From: Terrabacter sp. Root181
Lineage (GTDB): Bacteria > Actinomycetota > Actinomycetes > Actinomycetales > Dermatophilaceae
Length of the DNA: 64,000 bases
Assembly (NCBI RefSeq): GCF_001428505.1
Contig: NZ_LMHU01000010.1
Span: 1-64,000, forward strand
Reading direction: 5' to 3'
Below are positions 7,500 to 16,329 of the stretch, in pieces. Numbering within the stretch: the first letter of the stretch is position 1; each line of letters starts with the position of its first letter. A program made the position numbers and the translations under genes. The notes under the pieces were generated by a model that saw only the letters and a list, made by a program, of their open reading frames with translations, did no database searches and was not told the DNA's origin.

Positions 7500-8321
7500 T
7501 CAGAGCTGCGCCCTCAGCACGTCGATCTCGCAGCCCGGTGCCGCCGGGTCGAAGCCGTGCTCGACGAGCCAGCGGATCGCCGTCAGGCTGCGCAGTGACC
7601 ACCAGGCCCGGACGACGTCGAGGTCGACGGACGACGCGCCGTAGCCGGCGACGACGTCGCCGAGGTGCTCCGGATGGCCGAGCGTCAGGCTGGCGACGTC
7701 GTACATCCCATCGCCCTGGCCCGCCTCGGACCAGTCCAGGACGCCGGTGACCTCGTCACCGTCGACGAAGACGTGGGCGACCTGCAGGTCGCCGTGCATG
7801 AACACCGGCCTCCACGGCCGGAGTGCCGCCTCCGCGACCTCCCGGTTCCGCGTGACCAGGCCCGCCGGAAGGACGTCGTTCGCCAGGAGCCACGCGCACT
7901 CGCTCTCGAGGCTCGACGCCTTCTCGTCGAGGCTCGCGCCCGGCCATGGCGGCAACGGCGCGTCGTGCAGGACGCGCAGCGCTGCACCCGCCGCGGTCCA
8001 CGCCCCCGCCGACGCGGTCGACGGTTCGCCGAGGCGACCCAGCGCCGTCCCCCGCAGCGCGGCCAGCGCGAGCACGGGCGGCTTGCGCCACAGGACCTTC
8101 GGGGTCGGGATCGGCGCCAGCGTCATCGCCTCGACCTCGACGTCGGTGTACGTCTGGTCCCCGTCGACCTTCAGGAACACGTCGCCGACGCGGAGTGTCG
8201 CCCGCGCCTGGTGGGCCACCACGACCTCGACCTCGTCCACGTCGGTCAGTGTCGCGCACGAGCCACGTGGCGCCCACCGAATTGTCGGGCGCAGGACGGC
8301 ACGTGCCGCGCGGCACCACAC
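7500..8321 (-). CDS. Aminoglycoside-phosphotransferase-fold kinase
   Basis: A protein-kinase-like phosphotransferase of up to 273 residues. The catalytic loop reads FMHGDLQVAHVFVDGDEVTG followed by VLDWSEAGQGDGMYDVA, corresponding to HGDxxxxN and the DxD-type metal motif; the usual Asn of the HGDLHxxN motif is replaced by His (HGDLQVAHV), which is unusual. Nucleotide-binding residues are in DVFLKVDGD. APH-fold kinases act on antibiotics, choline, homoserine or sugars; which applies here is unknown. The exact start is uncertain, since the first ~30 residues are weakly conserved and overlap a palindrome (8303-8316). Confidence 0.75.
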   Translation of the reverse strand: MWCRAARAVLRPTIRWAPRGSCATLTDVDEVEVVVAHQARATLRVGDVFLKVDGDQTYTDVEVEAMTLAPIPTPKVLWRKPPVLALAALRGTALGRLGEPSTASAGAWTAAGAALRVLHDAPLPPWPGASLDEKASSLESECAWLLANDVLPAGLVTRNREVAEAALRPWRPVFMHGDLQVAHVFVDGDEVTGVLDWSEAGQGDGMYDVASLTLGHPEHLGDVVAGYGASSVDLDVVRAWWSLRSLTAIRWLVEHGFDPAAPGCEIDVLRAQL

Positions 8322-8452
8322 CGCCAGCGGTCGTCGGGCTCTGCCGGCATCGGCCGGGCTGGCACCGATCCTAGAAGGTGCGTTGCATCGGCAGTCGCGG
8401 TCACCGCGCTCGCGGAGGCCGGCGTCGCGTCGCCTCGGGTAGCCTCCGCCCC

Positions 8453-8473
8453 ATGCCGACGGTGTCGCGATGA
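8453..8473 (+). CDS. Leaderless six-codon upstream ORF (MPTVSR)
   Basis: ATG 8453 lies 7 nt after a -10 hexamer TAGCCT (8440-8445), the spacing of a leaderless transcript. It encodes MPTVSR and stops at TGA 8471-8473, which overlaps the ATG (8470) of the following nucleotidyltransferase gene as ATGA. No ribosome site is seen for the downstream gene, so its translation may depend on termination of this mini-ORF. Confidence 0.45.
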   Translation: MPTVSR

Positions 8474-9294
8474 TCCCCGACGAGACGCTGCGCCGGATGG
8501 TCGACGAGCTGACCGACGTGCGCGGGGTCGTCGGTGTCGTGCTGGGGGGCAGTCGGGCGCGGGGGGACGCGCTGCCGACGTCCGACGTCGACCTCGGCGT
8601 CTACTACGAGGGCACGCCCGACACCGCCGGGCTGAGCCGGCTCGCGAGCCGGTGGTCGGGGCGTGACGTCATGGTGGGGGAGCCCGGCTCGTGGGGCCAG
8701 TGGGTCGACGCGGGAGGCTGGCTCGAGGTCGACGGCACGGCAGTGGACTGGATCCTGCGCGACGTCGATCGCGTTGCCGCGCAGACGGATCGGGCTCGTC
8801 GGGGCGAGTTCGCCTTCCACGCTCAGGCCGGCCATCCTCTCGGCTTCCTCGACGTGTCGTATGCCGGCGAGCTGGCCACCGGGGTCGTCCTGGCCGACCC
8901 GTCGGGTCGGCTCGCGTCCCTGCGGACGGGCGTGACGGCATACCCCCGTGCCCTGCGCGACGCGTTGGTCGGCGCGCTGTGGGAGGCCGACTTCCTGCTC
9001 GGCGCGGCGGGCAAGGGTGCCAAACGAGCGGACACGACGTACGTCTCGCTGGCGCTCGCGCGGGCGCTCCTGCTGTGCGCGCACGCGCTCCATGCCGACG
9101 CCGGTCGGTGGGTGACGAACGAGAAGGGGCTCGTCCCCGCGGTGGCGACGCTGCCCCGGGCGCCGGCAGGCTTCTCCCGTGACGCCGCGCAGGCCCTGGG
9201 CTCGCTGGGGGCGACCGAGGAGTCCCTCGCAGCGACGATCGAGGCGGCGACCCGGCTGGTCGCCCGCACCCGGGCCGTGCTCGGCGAGCACTGA
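8470..9294 (+). CDS. Nucleotidyltransferase-fold protein
   Basis: A 274-residue protein with the pol-beta-type nucleotidyltransferase signature GVVLGGSRARGDALPTSDVD near the N-terminus (GGSRARG...SDVDLG) and a third acidic site in GWLEVDGTAVDWILRDVD. The C-terminal half is helical (ALVGALWEADFLLGAAGKGA and ALARALLLCAHALHADAGRW), resembling streptomycin/kanamycin adenylyltransferases and DUF4037-like proteins. It could adenylylate a small molecule or protein; resistance function is not demonstrated by sequence. It begins on the stop codon of a mini-ORF and ends 90 nt before the large helicase gene. Confidence 0.75.
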   Translation: MIPDETLRRMVDELTDVRGVVGVVLGGSRARGDALPTSDVDLGVYYEGTPDTAGLSRLASRWSGRDVMVGEPGSWGQWVDAGGWLEVDGTAVDWILRDVDRVAAQTDRARRGEFAFHAQAGHPLGFLDVSYAGELATGVVLADPSGRLASLRTGVTAYPRALRDALVGALWEADFLLGAAGKGAKRADTTYVSLALARALLLCAHALHADAGRWVTNEKGLVPAVATLPRAPAGFSRDAAQALGSLGATEESLAATIEAATRLVARTRAVLGEH

Positions 9295-9383
9295 CGACGG
9301 GTGGCGTACCCGTGCGGCGGATTCCTCTGCGCGGTGGTCTGTCGGTGGCCGGTACGCAGAGGTTCGTTCGTTAGCCTGCTGGA

Positions 9384-12300
9384 ATGACCGACGCACCCAG
9401 GACCGACCCTGCCCTCACGGCCGAGTCGCCCTCGGGTGACCCCCGCGCCGACCGCGTCGCGGCCGCGGTCAAGACGTGGCAGCGCACCCTCGTCGACCTC
9501 GGCGGGCGCAACACGCTGCTCTGGTACCGCGACCTCCCGTCCGGCACACTCGACCTGACGACGGCCCATCCCGGTGGCGTCTCGATGCTGCTGGCCGGCC
9601 GCCGCACGCGCCTGTCCGACCTCGTCCGTGAGCCGGCCGCCTTCGACGAGGCCCGCCGCCGGGCGCGCGCGATCCGGTCCAAGGCCCTCGAGCTGCACGA
9701 GGAGCGGGGCATCGCCGCCGGCTTCGTCGCCATCGGCATGGCCACGTGGTCCGTGCCGCGCGCCGCCCGGCCGCCGGCCTCACCCGTCCTGCTGCGCTCG
9801 TGCGTGCTGCGGCCCACCGGCGCCGCCCAGGAGGACTTCGAGATCGACCTCGGGGCCGAGGCGGAGCTCAACCCCGTCCTGCGCGAGTACCTCCGCTCCG
9901 AGCAGGGCATCGAGGTCGACGGCGACGCGCTCGCCGACCTCGCCACGGCCGGCAACGGCTTCGACCCCTACCCGGTCTATGCCGCGCTCGGCCACGCGTG
10001 CGAACGCGTGCCCGAGTTCGAGATCAGCCCGCGGCTCGTCCTCGGCACCTTCTCCTACGCCAAGCTGCCGATGGTCGCCGACCTGGCCCTCCAGGGCGAG
10101 GCGCTCGCCAACCACGACGTCGTCGCGGCGCTCGCGGGCGACGAGTCGGCGCTCGCCGCCGTGCGGCTCCGCCTGCCGGAGAGCGACCCCGACCCCGACC
10201 CCGAGCACGAGTACCTCGTCCTCGACGCCGACGCCTCCCAGCACGCGGCCATCGACGCCGTCCGCGCGGGCGCCCACCTCGTCGTCAAGGGCCCTCCCGG
10301 CACGGGCAAGTCGCAGACCATCGTCAACCTCATCGCCTCGCTCGCGGCCGAGGGCAAGTCGGCCCTCTTCGTCGCCGAGAAGCGCGCCGCCATCGACGCC
10401 GTCCTCAGCCGTCTCGACCGGCTCGGCCTCGGTGACCTCGTGCTCGACGCGTACGACGGCCCGACCAACAAGCGCGCGACCGCCCAGCAGTTCGCCAAGA
10501 GCCTCGACGCCGCGGTCGAGAACGACGCTCCGGAGACCGACCGCACGACCTCGACGTTGCGCGACCGTCGGGCTCGACTGCAGAAGCACGTCGCGGCCCT
10601 GCACGCCGTGCGCGACCCGTGGGGGGTGTCGGCGCACGACGCACAGGAGGCCCTCGTCGACCTCGGCACGCGCACGCCTCCACCCACGTGCCACGTGCGC
10701 CTCAGCAGCCGCGACCTCGCCGGCCTGAGCCGGACCCGCGCCGTCGAGCTCAGCCGGCGCCTGCGGGACGCGGCCGGTCTCGGGGCCTGGACCCGGGACG
10801 GCGACGACCCGTGGTTCGGCGCCCGCATCCTCACCTCCGACGACGCCGCCCGCGCGCTCGACGTCACGACGCGCCACAGCACGATCGGGCTCGAGGACGC
10901 GGCCCGACAGCTCAACCGCATCCTCTCCGAATCCCGTGTGCCAGAGGCGAACTCGCTCGACGACTGGAAGTCGGCCTTCGCGACGATGTCGAGCGTCCGC
11001 GAGACGCTCGAGGTGTTCCGGCCCGAGGTCTTCGACATCCCGCTCAAGGAGCACATCGCCGCGACCGCCACGCGCGACTGGCGCGAGGCGCGAGACGTCG
11101 ACATGGGCTGGCTCGACCGCTGGAAGATCCGCCAGCAGACCAAGCGCCTGCTCCGTCCCGGTCGGCCGCCGGCCAACCTCCACGAGGAGCTGGTGTCGGC
11201 CAGCGAGCAGCGCGAGCACTGGTTCGAGCTCGTCGGCGGCGGCGGCCGACCCGAGATCTCGCCGCGCCTCGACGAGGGACTGTCGCTGCTGGCCGGGCTC
11301 ACCGCTGACCTCGAGTGGCTCGACGACCGCCTCCAGTCCGGCCCCGACGGGCAGACGCTGACGTCGCTGCCGCTGGGTGAGCTGCGCGAGCGTCTCGCCG
11401 GCCTCGCGAGCCGGCCGGACCGGATCGCAGTGCTGCCGCAGGTCACCACGGCCCTCGACGAGCTGCGCTCGGCCGGACTCGGTCCGGTCGTCGACGACCT
11501 CGCGGCCCGCGGCATCCCCACCGACCAGGTCACGGCCGAGGTCGAGCACGTGTGGTGGGCCTCGCTCGCCCAGGAGATCACGGTCCGCGACCCCGCCTAC
11601 GGCGCCCACGACGGCGCGGGCCTGCGCCGTGACGTCACCGAGTTCGCCGACGCCGACCGCGCCCACCAGTCGGCCACGGTCGACCGCGTGCGCGCAGCGG
11701 TGGCCCGCAACATCCGCGAGGTCCTCGCCGACCACCCGGCCCACGAGGCGCTCGTGCGGGCGGAGGCCGGCAAGGCCCGCCGCCACAAGCCGCTCCGCGA
11801 CCTCATGCCGCAGGCGTCGGCGACGCTCACGGCGATCAAGCCGTGCTGGGCGATGAGCCCGCTCGTCGTCGCGTCGACGCTCCCACCGGGCCGCTGGTTC
11901 GACGTCGTCATCTTCGACGAGGCCTCGCAGGTGCAGCCGGCCCAGGCGATCTCGGCCATCTCGCGCGCCCGGCAGGTCGTCGTCGCCGGCGACGAGCGCC
12001 AGCTGCCGCCGACGAACTTCTTCACCGTCGTGTCCGACGACGAGTCCGACGCGTCCGCCCCCGCCGACGAGACCCTGACCGAGGGCTTCGAGTCGGTGCT
12101 CGACGTGCTCGCCGCCGCGCTGCCGACCCGCAACCTCACGTGGCACTACCGCAGCCGCGACGAGCGACTCATCGCCTTCGCGAACGACGTGATGTACGAC
12201 GGTCGCCTCACGACCTTCCCAGGCACGTCGCTCGAGTCCGCCGTCACGTTCGAGCCGGTCGACGGGCAGGCCGTCGTCCAGCCGGGCGTCGACACGATCG

Positions 12301-13505
12301 AGACGACCGACGGGGAGGTGGCCCGGGTCGTCGAGCTCGTCCTCGAGCACGCCCGCACCCGACCTGCCGAGTCGCTCGGCGTCATCGCGCTCGGCATCAA
12401 GCACGCCGACCGCCTCGAGGAGGCGATCACCGACGCACTGCGCACCGCCCCCGACGTCGCAGCCTTCTTCGACGACTCCCGCGACGAGCGCTTCTTCGTC
12501 AAGAACCTCGAGCGCGTCCAGGGCGACGAGCGAGACGCCATCATCCTGTCGATCGGCTACGGCAAGACCCCGCACGGTCGTGTCCTGCACCGCTTCGGCC
12601 CGCTCAACATCGAGGGCGGCGAGCGGCGCCTCAACGTCGCCATCACCCGCGCCCGCGCCCGGATGACCGTCGTGTCGGCCCTGCGCGCCATCGATCTCGA
12701 CCCCGAGCGGCTCAAGGCCCGTGGCGCGCTCATGCTGCGCGACTTCCTCGCGTATGCCGAGCGACGGGGCGGCGTCGGCGACGACGACACCCTGTTCGCC
12801 TCGGCCCCCACCACCGTCGACCCGCTGCGCCACGACCTCGCGGAGCGGCTTCGCCGTCAGGGCCTCACGGTCCACGAGGACTATGGCACCGCGACCCACC
12901 GCATCGACATCGCCGTCGAGGACCCCTACCACCGGGGCCGGGCGCTCGTCGCCGTCGAGACCGACGGGAGCAGGTATGCCGCCCTCCGCAGCACGCGCGA
13001 CCGTGACCGCCTGCGGCCCGAGCAGCTCGCCCGCCTCGGCTGGGTGCACGAGCGGGTGTGGAGCACCGACGTGTTCCGCGACCCCGCACGCGAGATCGCT
13101 CGCATCGTGACGCTGGCCCGCACCTCGTCCCCGCCCCGAGAGGAGGAGGCGTCGATCTCGACGCCGACCGACGGCGCGTCGCCCCCGACGGGAGCAGCGG
13201 ACGGGGCCGTCGGGACGCACGGCGCGACCTCGGGCGGCGAGCCCGGTCCCTCGGCGGACACCACGTCCTCGAACGGGGACGGGGCGACGGCTGAGCCTGC
13301 TCCGGCACCGAAGCGCAAGCGGCGCCGGGTCTTCCGCAAGGGGACCGGAGCCGCCGAGGGCGCGGCCGAGGCCGATGCCGCCGAGCCCGGTGCAGCGCTC
13401 GGCCGCAGCAGCGACGAGCTCGACCTCGGCTGGGGAGAGCGACCCGCCGGGTCAGGTCTCGGCGACCGGTGGCTCGAGGAGCAGCGACCTCCCCACTACG
13501 AGTAA
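9384..13505 (+). CDS. Giant DUF4011-type superfamily 1 helicase with C-terminal nuclease-like domain
   Basis: A 1373-residue protein. Residues ~15-200 form a DUF4011-like N-terminal domain (VKTWQRTLVDLGGRNTLLWY). Walker A GPPGTGKSQT lies at about 303-312, the DExx box VVIFDEASQVQPAQA at about 840-855, motif III GDERQLPPTNFF at about 870, and motif VI VAITRARARMTVVS near 1083. Around residues 1170-1240, HRIDIAVEDP, then ALVAVETDGS and RLRPEQLARLGWVHERVWS, resemble a restriction-endonuclease-fold (MTES-type) domain. The C-terminus is Ser/Thr/Ala-rich low-complexity with a basic patch KRKRRR. Such proteins are associated with DNA repair or phage defence; no partner gene is evident. Promoter TAGCCT (9372-9377) lies six nucleotides before ATG, suggesting a leaderless mRNA. 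Confidence 0.9.
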   Translation: MTDAPRTDPALTAESPSGDPRADRVAAAVKTWQRTLVDLGGRNTLLWYRDLPSGTLDLTTAHPGGVSMLLAGRRTRLSDLVREPAAFDEARRRARAIRSKALELHEERGIAAGFVAIGMATWSVPRAARPPASPVLLRSCVLRPTGAAQEDFEIDLGAEAELNPVLREYLRSEQGIEVDGDALADLATAGNGFDPYPVYAALGHACERVPEFEISPRLVLGTFSYAKLPMVADLALQGEALANHDVVAALAGDESALAAVRLRLPESDPDPDPEHEYLVLDADASQHAAIDAVRAGAHLVVKGPPGTGKSQTIVNLIASLAAEGKSALFVAEKRAAIDAVLSRLDRLGLGDLVLDAYDGPTNKRATAQQFAKSLDAAVENDAPETDRTTSTLRDRRARLQKHVAALHAVRDPWGVSAHDAQEALVDLGTRTPPPTCHVRLSSRDLAGLSRTRAVELSRRLRDAAGLGAWTRDGDDPWFGARILTSDDAARALDVTTRHSTIGLEDAARQLNRILSESRVPEANSLDDWKSAFATMSSVRETLEVFRPEVFDIPLKEHIAATATRDWREARDVDMGWLDRWKIRQQTKRLLRPGRPPANLHEELVSASEQREHWFELVGGGGRPEISPRLDEGLSLLAGLTADLEWLDDRLQSGPDGQTLTSLPLGELRERLAGLASRPDRIAVLPQVTTALDELRSAGLGPVVDDLAARGIPTDQVTAEVEHVWWASLAQEITVRDPAYGAHDGAGLRRDVTEFADADRAHQSATVDRVRAAVARNIREVLADHPAHEALVRAEAGKARRHKPLRDLMPQASATLTAIKPCWAMSPLVVASTLPPGRWFDVVIFDEASQVQPAQAISAISRARQVVVAGDERQLPPTNFFTVVSDDESDASAPADETLTEGFESVLDVLAAALPTRNLTWHYRSRDERLIAFANDVMYDGRLTTFPGTSLESAVTFEPVDGQAVVQPGVDTIETTDGEVARVVELVLEHARTRPAESLGVIALGIKHADRLEEAITDALRTAPDVAAFFDDSRDERFFVKNLERVQGDERDAIILSIGYGKTPHGRVLHRFGPLNIEGGERRLNVAITRARARMTVVSALRAIDLDPERLKARGALMLRDFLAYAERRGGVGDDDTLFASAPTTVDPLRHDLAERLRRQGLTVHEDYGTATHRIDIAVEDPYHRGRALVAVETDGSRYAALRSTRDRDRLRPEQLARLGWVHERVWSTDVFRDPAREIARIVTLARTSSPPREEEASISTPTDGASPPTGAADGAVGTHGATSGGEPGPSADTTSSNGDGATAEPAPAPKRKRRRVFRKGTGAAEGAAEADAAEPGAALGRSSDELDLGWGERPAGSGLGDRWLEEQRPPHYE

Positions 13506-13575
13506 GCCCACGTGCGGACGGCCGGGACGAGGTCGCCGGCGGAATGCCGCGACCCTGCGCCGCGTTGTGGGGCTC

Positions 13576-14013
13576 ATGAACACGACGACACCGTTCTCGC
13601 TGCGCCTCTCCTGGGCCCAGGGACTCTTCGAGCGGGGTGACCACGTGGCCGCCGCGACTGCACTGGCCGAGCTCGTCGACGAGATCGAGTCGTCGCGGAC
13701 GGCCGGGGCGACCGACGAGGCCGTGCTGCACTCCGTCACCGACCTGCGCCTCATGTTGGCCCGGGCCTACTTCCAGTCCGCCCAGCTCGGCCGGGCCGAG
13801 TCGACCCTGACCCAGGTCATCGAGGAGTCGCCGACCGACTCCTACGCGCACCTGCTGCTGGGGCGCACGCTCCAGCGGGCCGGTCGCCACGCCGAGGCCG
13901 CCCGTCCTCTCGCCCTCGCCGAGGTCCTCGGTGACTACGAGCGCCCGCAGGCCTACGGCACCGCGACCCCCACCGTCACGACCGACACCGCCGACACCGC
14001 CGACACCGTCTGA
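13576..14013 (+). CDS. Small tetratricopeptide-repeat protein
   Basis: ATG 13576 opens a 145-residue protein, MNTTTPFSLRLSWAQGLFE, with about three TPR-like helical hairpins (SWAQGLFERGDHVAAATALA, then LRLMLARAYFQSAQLGRAES and YAHLLLGRTLQRAGRHAEAA) and a Thr/Asp-rich tail. TPRs mediate protein binding; the partner is unknown. It may be co-transcribed with the helicase upstream (70-nt gap) and is followed by a strong hairpin shared with the convergent mscL gene. Confidence 0.8.
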   Translation: MNTTTPFSLRLSWAQGLFERGDHVAAATALAELVDEIESSRTAGATDEAVLHSVTDLRLMLARAYFQSAQLGRAESTLTQVIEESPTDSYAHLLLGRTLQRAGRHAEAARPLALAEVLGDYERPQAYGTATPTVTTDTADTADTV

Positions 14014-14096
14014 CCCGACATCGCACTCGGGGGCCCGTCAGGGGTGACGGTGGTGACCCTGCGCCAACTCGAGAGGGATGGCGGGTGGGACTGACG

Positions 14097-14127
14097 GAGG
14101 GGCGGGAGCCAACGGCTCCCGCCCCTC
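14097..14127. terminator. Bidirectional hairpin between TPR gene and mscL
   Basis: Perfect 14-bp stem GAGGGGCGGGAGCC / GGCTCCCGCCCCTC with an AAC loop, between convergent genes. There is no clear U-tract on either side, as is common in high-GC actinobacteria. Confidence 0.8.
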
Positions 14128-14150
14128 GACGTCCTGCTGCGTGGTCCGAC

Positions 14151-14516
14151 TCAGCGAGCGCGGAGGCTGTCGCGGATCTCGGTCAGGAGGATGATCTCCT
14201 CCGACGGTGCCTCCGGCTCGGGCTCGACGCCCGCCTTGCGCCGCTCGGCGAGGTGGTTCATCGGCACGACGACGATGAAGTAGACCGCGGCAGCCACGAT
14301 GACGAAGCTGATCAACGCGGTGAGGAACGCACCGAATGCGACCCCACCGGGCTTGTAGTCCGAGAAGTTCGGCGTGCCACCGAGCTTGCCGAGGACGTCC
14401 ATGATGACCTTGACGAACGCGTCGACGACCTTGGCGAACGCGGTGCCGATGACCACCGCGACGGCGAGGTCGGCGACGTTGCCTCGCATCAGGAAATCCT
14501 TGAAACCCTTGATCAT
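14151..14516 (-). CDS. mscL: Large-conductance mechanosensitive channel MscL
   Basis: 121 residues, close to the usual 120-150. It begins MIKGFKDFLMRGNVADLAVA and contains the conserved pore helix AVVIGTAFAKVVDAFVK, a periplasmic loop, the second transmembrane helix ALISFVIVAAAVYFIVVVP and a cytoplasmic bundle ending in EIILLTEIRDSLRAR. It opens under membrane tension to release solutes after hypo-osmotic shock. Start ATG 14516 follows an AAAGGGA site. Confidence 0.96.
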   Translation of the reverse strand: MIKGFKDFLMRGNVADLAVAVVIGTAFAKVVDAFVKVIMDVLGKLGGTPNFSDYKPGGVAFGAFLTALISFVIVAAAVYFIVVVPMNHLAERRKAGVEPEPEAPSEEIILLTEIRDSLRAR

Positions 14517-14676
14517 GAAGCGTCCCTTTCTGTGTCCCCGGACGGGGTGCTCGATGCCTCGGGGTCGGACTTGCGACGTCCCCGTGCGTCCTGCCTGGTC
14601 CTGCTGAGGGTGCGGGCCCGTGTGCGACGCTGCGACGGGAGTGGCGCATGAGGCGCGCACTCCGGGCATTCCGAGC

Positions 14677-15378
14677 CTACTGTGCAGGCCCCGACCCGTG
14701 CCTGATGGCGACGACCAGACTCTGGCCGGCCTCGAGAGCGCTGAGGCCTCGTGCCACGTCGGCGGCCTGCGCCGGGTCGAGGGCCAGGGTCACGCGTGCC
14801 GGCGCCCCGGTGCCGAGACCCGTCGACTCCTCGGCGTCGTGGACGGCGAGGACCACGACGTCGGCAGCGGCCCGCGTGCCGGAGCCGGTGGCGTAGAGGT
14901 CGACGTGGTCGCCGGCTCGCACCCCGACCGAGGCGGCGTCGAGGACGGGGACACCGAGGGCCACCCGGTCGTCGGGCTGGCCCGCGAGCAGGTCGCCACC
15001 GACCAGGCGCTCGGGGGTCACCACCTCGCGCGTGGTCAGCGGAGCGGCGGCGGAGCGGCCCAGCACGGCGTCGAGCGTCGTCAGCGCCGACACCGGTCGC
15101 TGCCCGTCGGGTCGCACCGAGACCGTGACGTCATCGGCACCGATGGGCTCGCCGGCAGCGACGTCCCGGACCATCACGACGGTCGGAACACCGGCTCCTC
15201 CCGCGGGGGCCGGGCGCAGCGTGCCGACCGTGACGAGCACGGCCAGAGCGGCGAGCCCCGCCGCAGCCCACCGCCGCCAGCGCGCTCGCCGGGCCCGTCG
15301 TCGCCGCGGACCGTCGGGCCACGCCGCGTGGCCGCGACCACGACGCCACCGCGAGCCCCAGCGGGTGCCGGCCGGCAT
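14677..15378 (-). CDS. SAF-domain membrane-anchored protein
   Basis: A 233-residue protein with an Arg-rich start, one transmembrane helix (WAAAGLAALAVLVTVGTLRP), then an SAF domain (VVMVRDVAAGEPIGADDVTV, followed by PLTTREVVTPERLVGGD) as in CpaB/RcpC or flagellar FlgA-type proteins. Residues DAASVGVRAGDHVDLYATG continue the CpaB-like region. No other pilus genes are nearby. The ATG shares its A with the TGA of mtnP upstream, so the two are translationally coupled despite having no obvious functional link. Confidence 0.8.
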   Translation of the reverse strand: MPAGTRWGSRWRRGRGHAAWPDGPRRRRARRARWRRWAAAGLAALAVLVTVGTLRPAPAGGAGVPTVVMVRDVAAGEPIGADDVTVSVRPDGQRPVSALTTLDAVLGRSAAAPLTTREVVTPERLVGGDLLAGQPDDRVALGVPVLDAASVGVRAGDHVDLYATGSGTRAAADVVVLAVHDAEESTGLGTGAPARVTLALDPAQAADVARGLSALEAGQSLVVAIRHGSGPAQ

Positions 15379-16256
15379 CAGGGGAGCGGGAAGGGCAGCT
15401 CGAGACCGTCGAGGCTGCGCCGGCACGGGCAGGTCGCCGTCTCGTCGGGCTCGTGGGCCGGCATCTGGCCGATGGCATCGCGCAGGATGGACGTCAGGTG
15501 CTCGACGTTGGTCGCGAAGACCCGGAGCACCTCCTCGTGGGTGACGGCATCGCCACCCTCGATGCCCGCGTCGTGGTCGGTGACCATGGCGATCGTCGTG
15601 AAGCACATGGCGAGCTCGCGGGCCAGGGCCGCCTCGGGCATCGTCGTCATGCCGACGATGCCGAACCCGGCCTGCTGGTGCATGAGGGACTCGGCGCGGG
15701 AGGAGAACCGGGGCCCGTTGACGACGACGAGGGTGCCGTCCGTGACGACCTGCAGCTCGGAGAGCCGGGCCGCGTCGACGGCGACCTGGCGTCCGTTGGG
15801 GCAGTAGGGGTCGGCGAAGCCGACGTGCACGACCGGCCCCTCGGTCTCGTAGATGGTGTGCGCGCGGCCCCACGTGCGGTCGACGACCTGGTCGGGCACG
15901 ACGATCGTGCCCGGGCCGTGCTCGGGCCTGAGCGACCCGACCGCGCAGGGGGAGAGGATCTGCCGCACGCCGACGGCCCGCAGCGCCCAGAGGTTGGCGC
16001 GGTAGTTGACACGGTGCGGGGCGAAGCGGTGGCCCTTGCCGTGGCGCGCGACGAAGGCGACGCTGCGCCCCTCCACCTCGCCGATGACGAGAGGGTCGCT
16101 GGGACGCCCGAACGGCGTCTCGACGTCGAGGGTGTCGTAGTCGTCGAGGAACTCGTAGAGGCCGGACCCGCCGATGACGCCGATCTCGGCGCGCGGACCC
16201 GGGGCGGGCACGCTCTGGACGGCGGGGTCGGACACGGTCGTCTGCTCAGTCGTCAT
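15378..16256 (-). CDS. mtnP: S-methyl-5'-thioadenosine phosphorylase
   Basis: A 292-residue PNP/MTAP-family phosphorylase: IGVIGGSGLYEFL (phosphate-site start), FVARHGKGHRFAPHRVNYRA, GSLRPEHGPGTIVVPDQVVD, NGPRFSSRAES, VGMTTMPEAALARELAMC and VTDHDAGIEGGD. It cleaves methylthioadenosine with phosphate to adenine and 5-methylthioribose-1-phosphate in methionine salvage. The C-terminus carries CPCRRS, usual in actinobacterial members. The promoter is probably leaderless: TAGGCT (16268-16263 on the minus strand) six nucleotides before ATG. Confidence 0.94.
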   Translation of the reverse strand: MTTEQTTVSDPAVQSVPAPGPRAEIGVIGGSGLYEFLDDYDTLDVETPFGRPSDPLVIGEVEGRSVAFVARHGKGHRFAPHRVNYRANLWALRAVGVRQILSPCAVGSLRPEHGPGTIVVPDQVVDRTWGRAHTIYETEGPVVHVGFADPYCPNGRQVAVDAARLSELQVVTDGTLVVVNGPRFSSRAESLMHQQAGFGIVGMTTMPEAALARELAMCFTTIAMVTDHDAGIEGGDAVTHEEVLRVFATNVEHLTSILRDAIGQMPAHEPDETATCPCRRSLDGLELPFPLP

Positions 16257-16329
16257 GCGAGGAGCCTAGGGCGGGCACCGGGCCGACCGGACGGCATACG
16301 CCCTCGGGTGGGGACAACGTCCCCCGAGC

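Noticed and set aside
8303-8316. Palindrome GTGCCGCGCGGCAC as an operator
   Set aside because: It is within the probable 5' coding region of the phosphotransferase and such GC-only palindromes are frequent by chance here.
9780-13220. 1146-codon open frame on the minus strand
   Set aside because: Antisense shadow of the giant helicase; Arg/Asp/Val-rich with no motifs.
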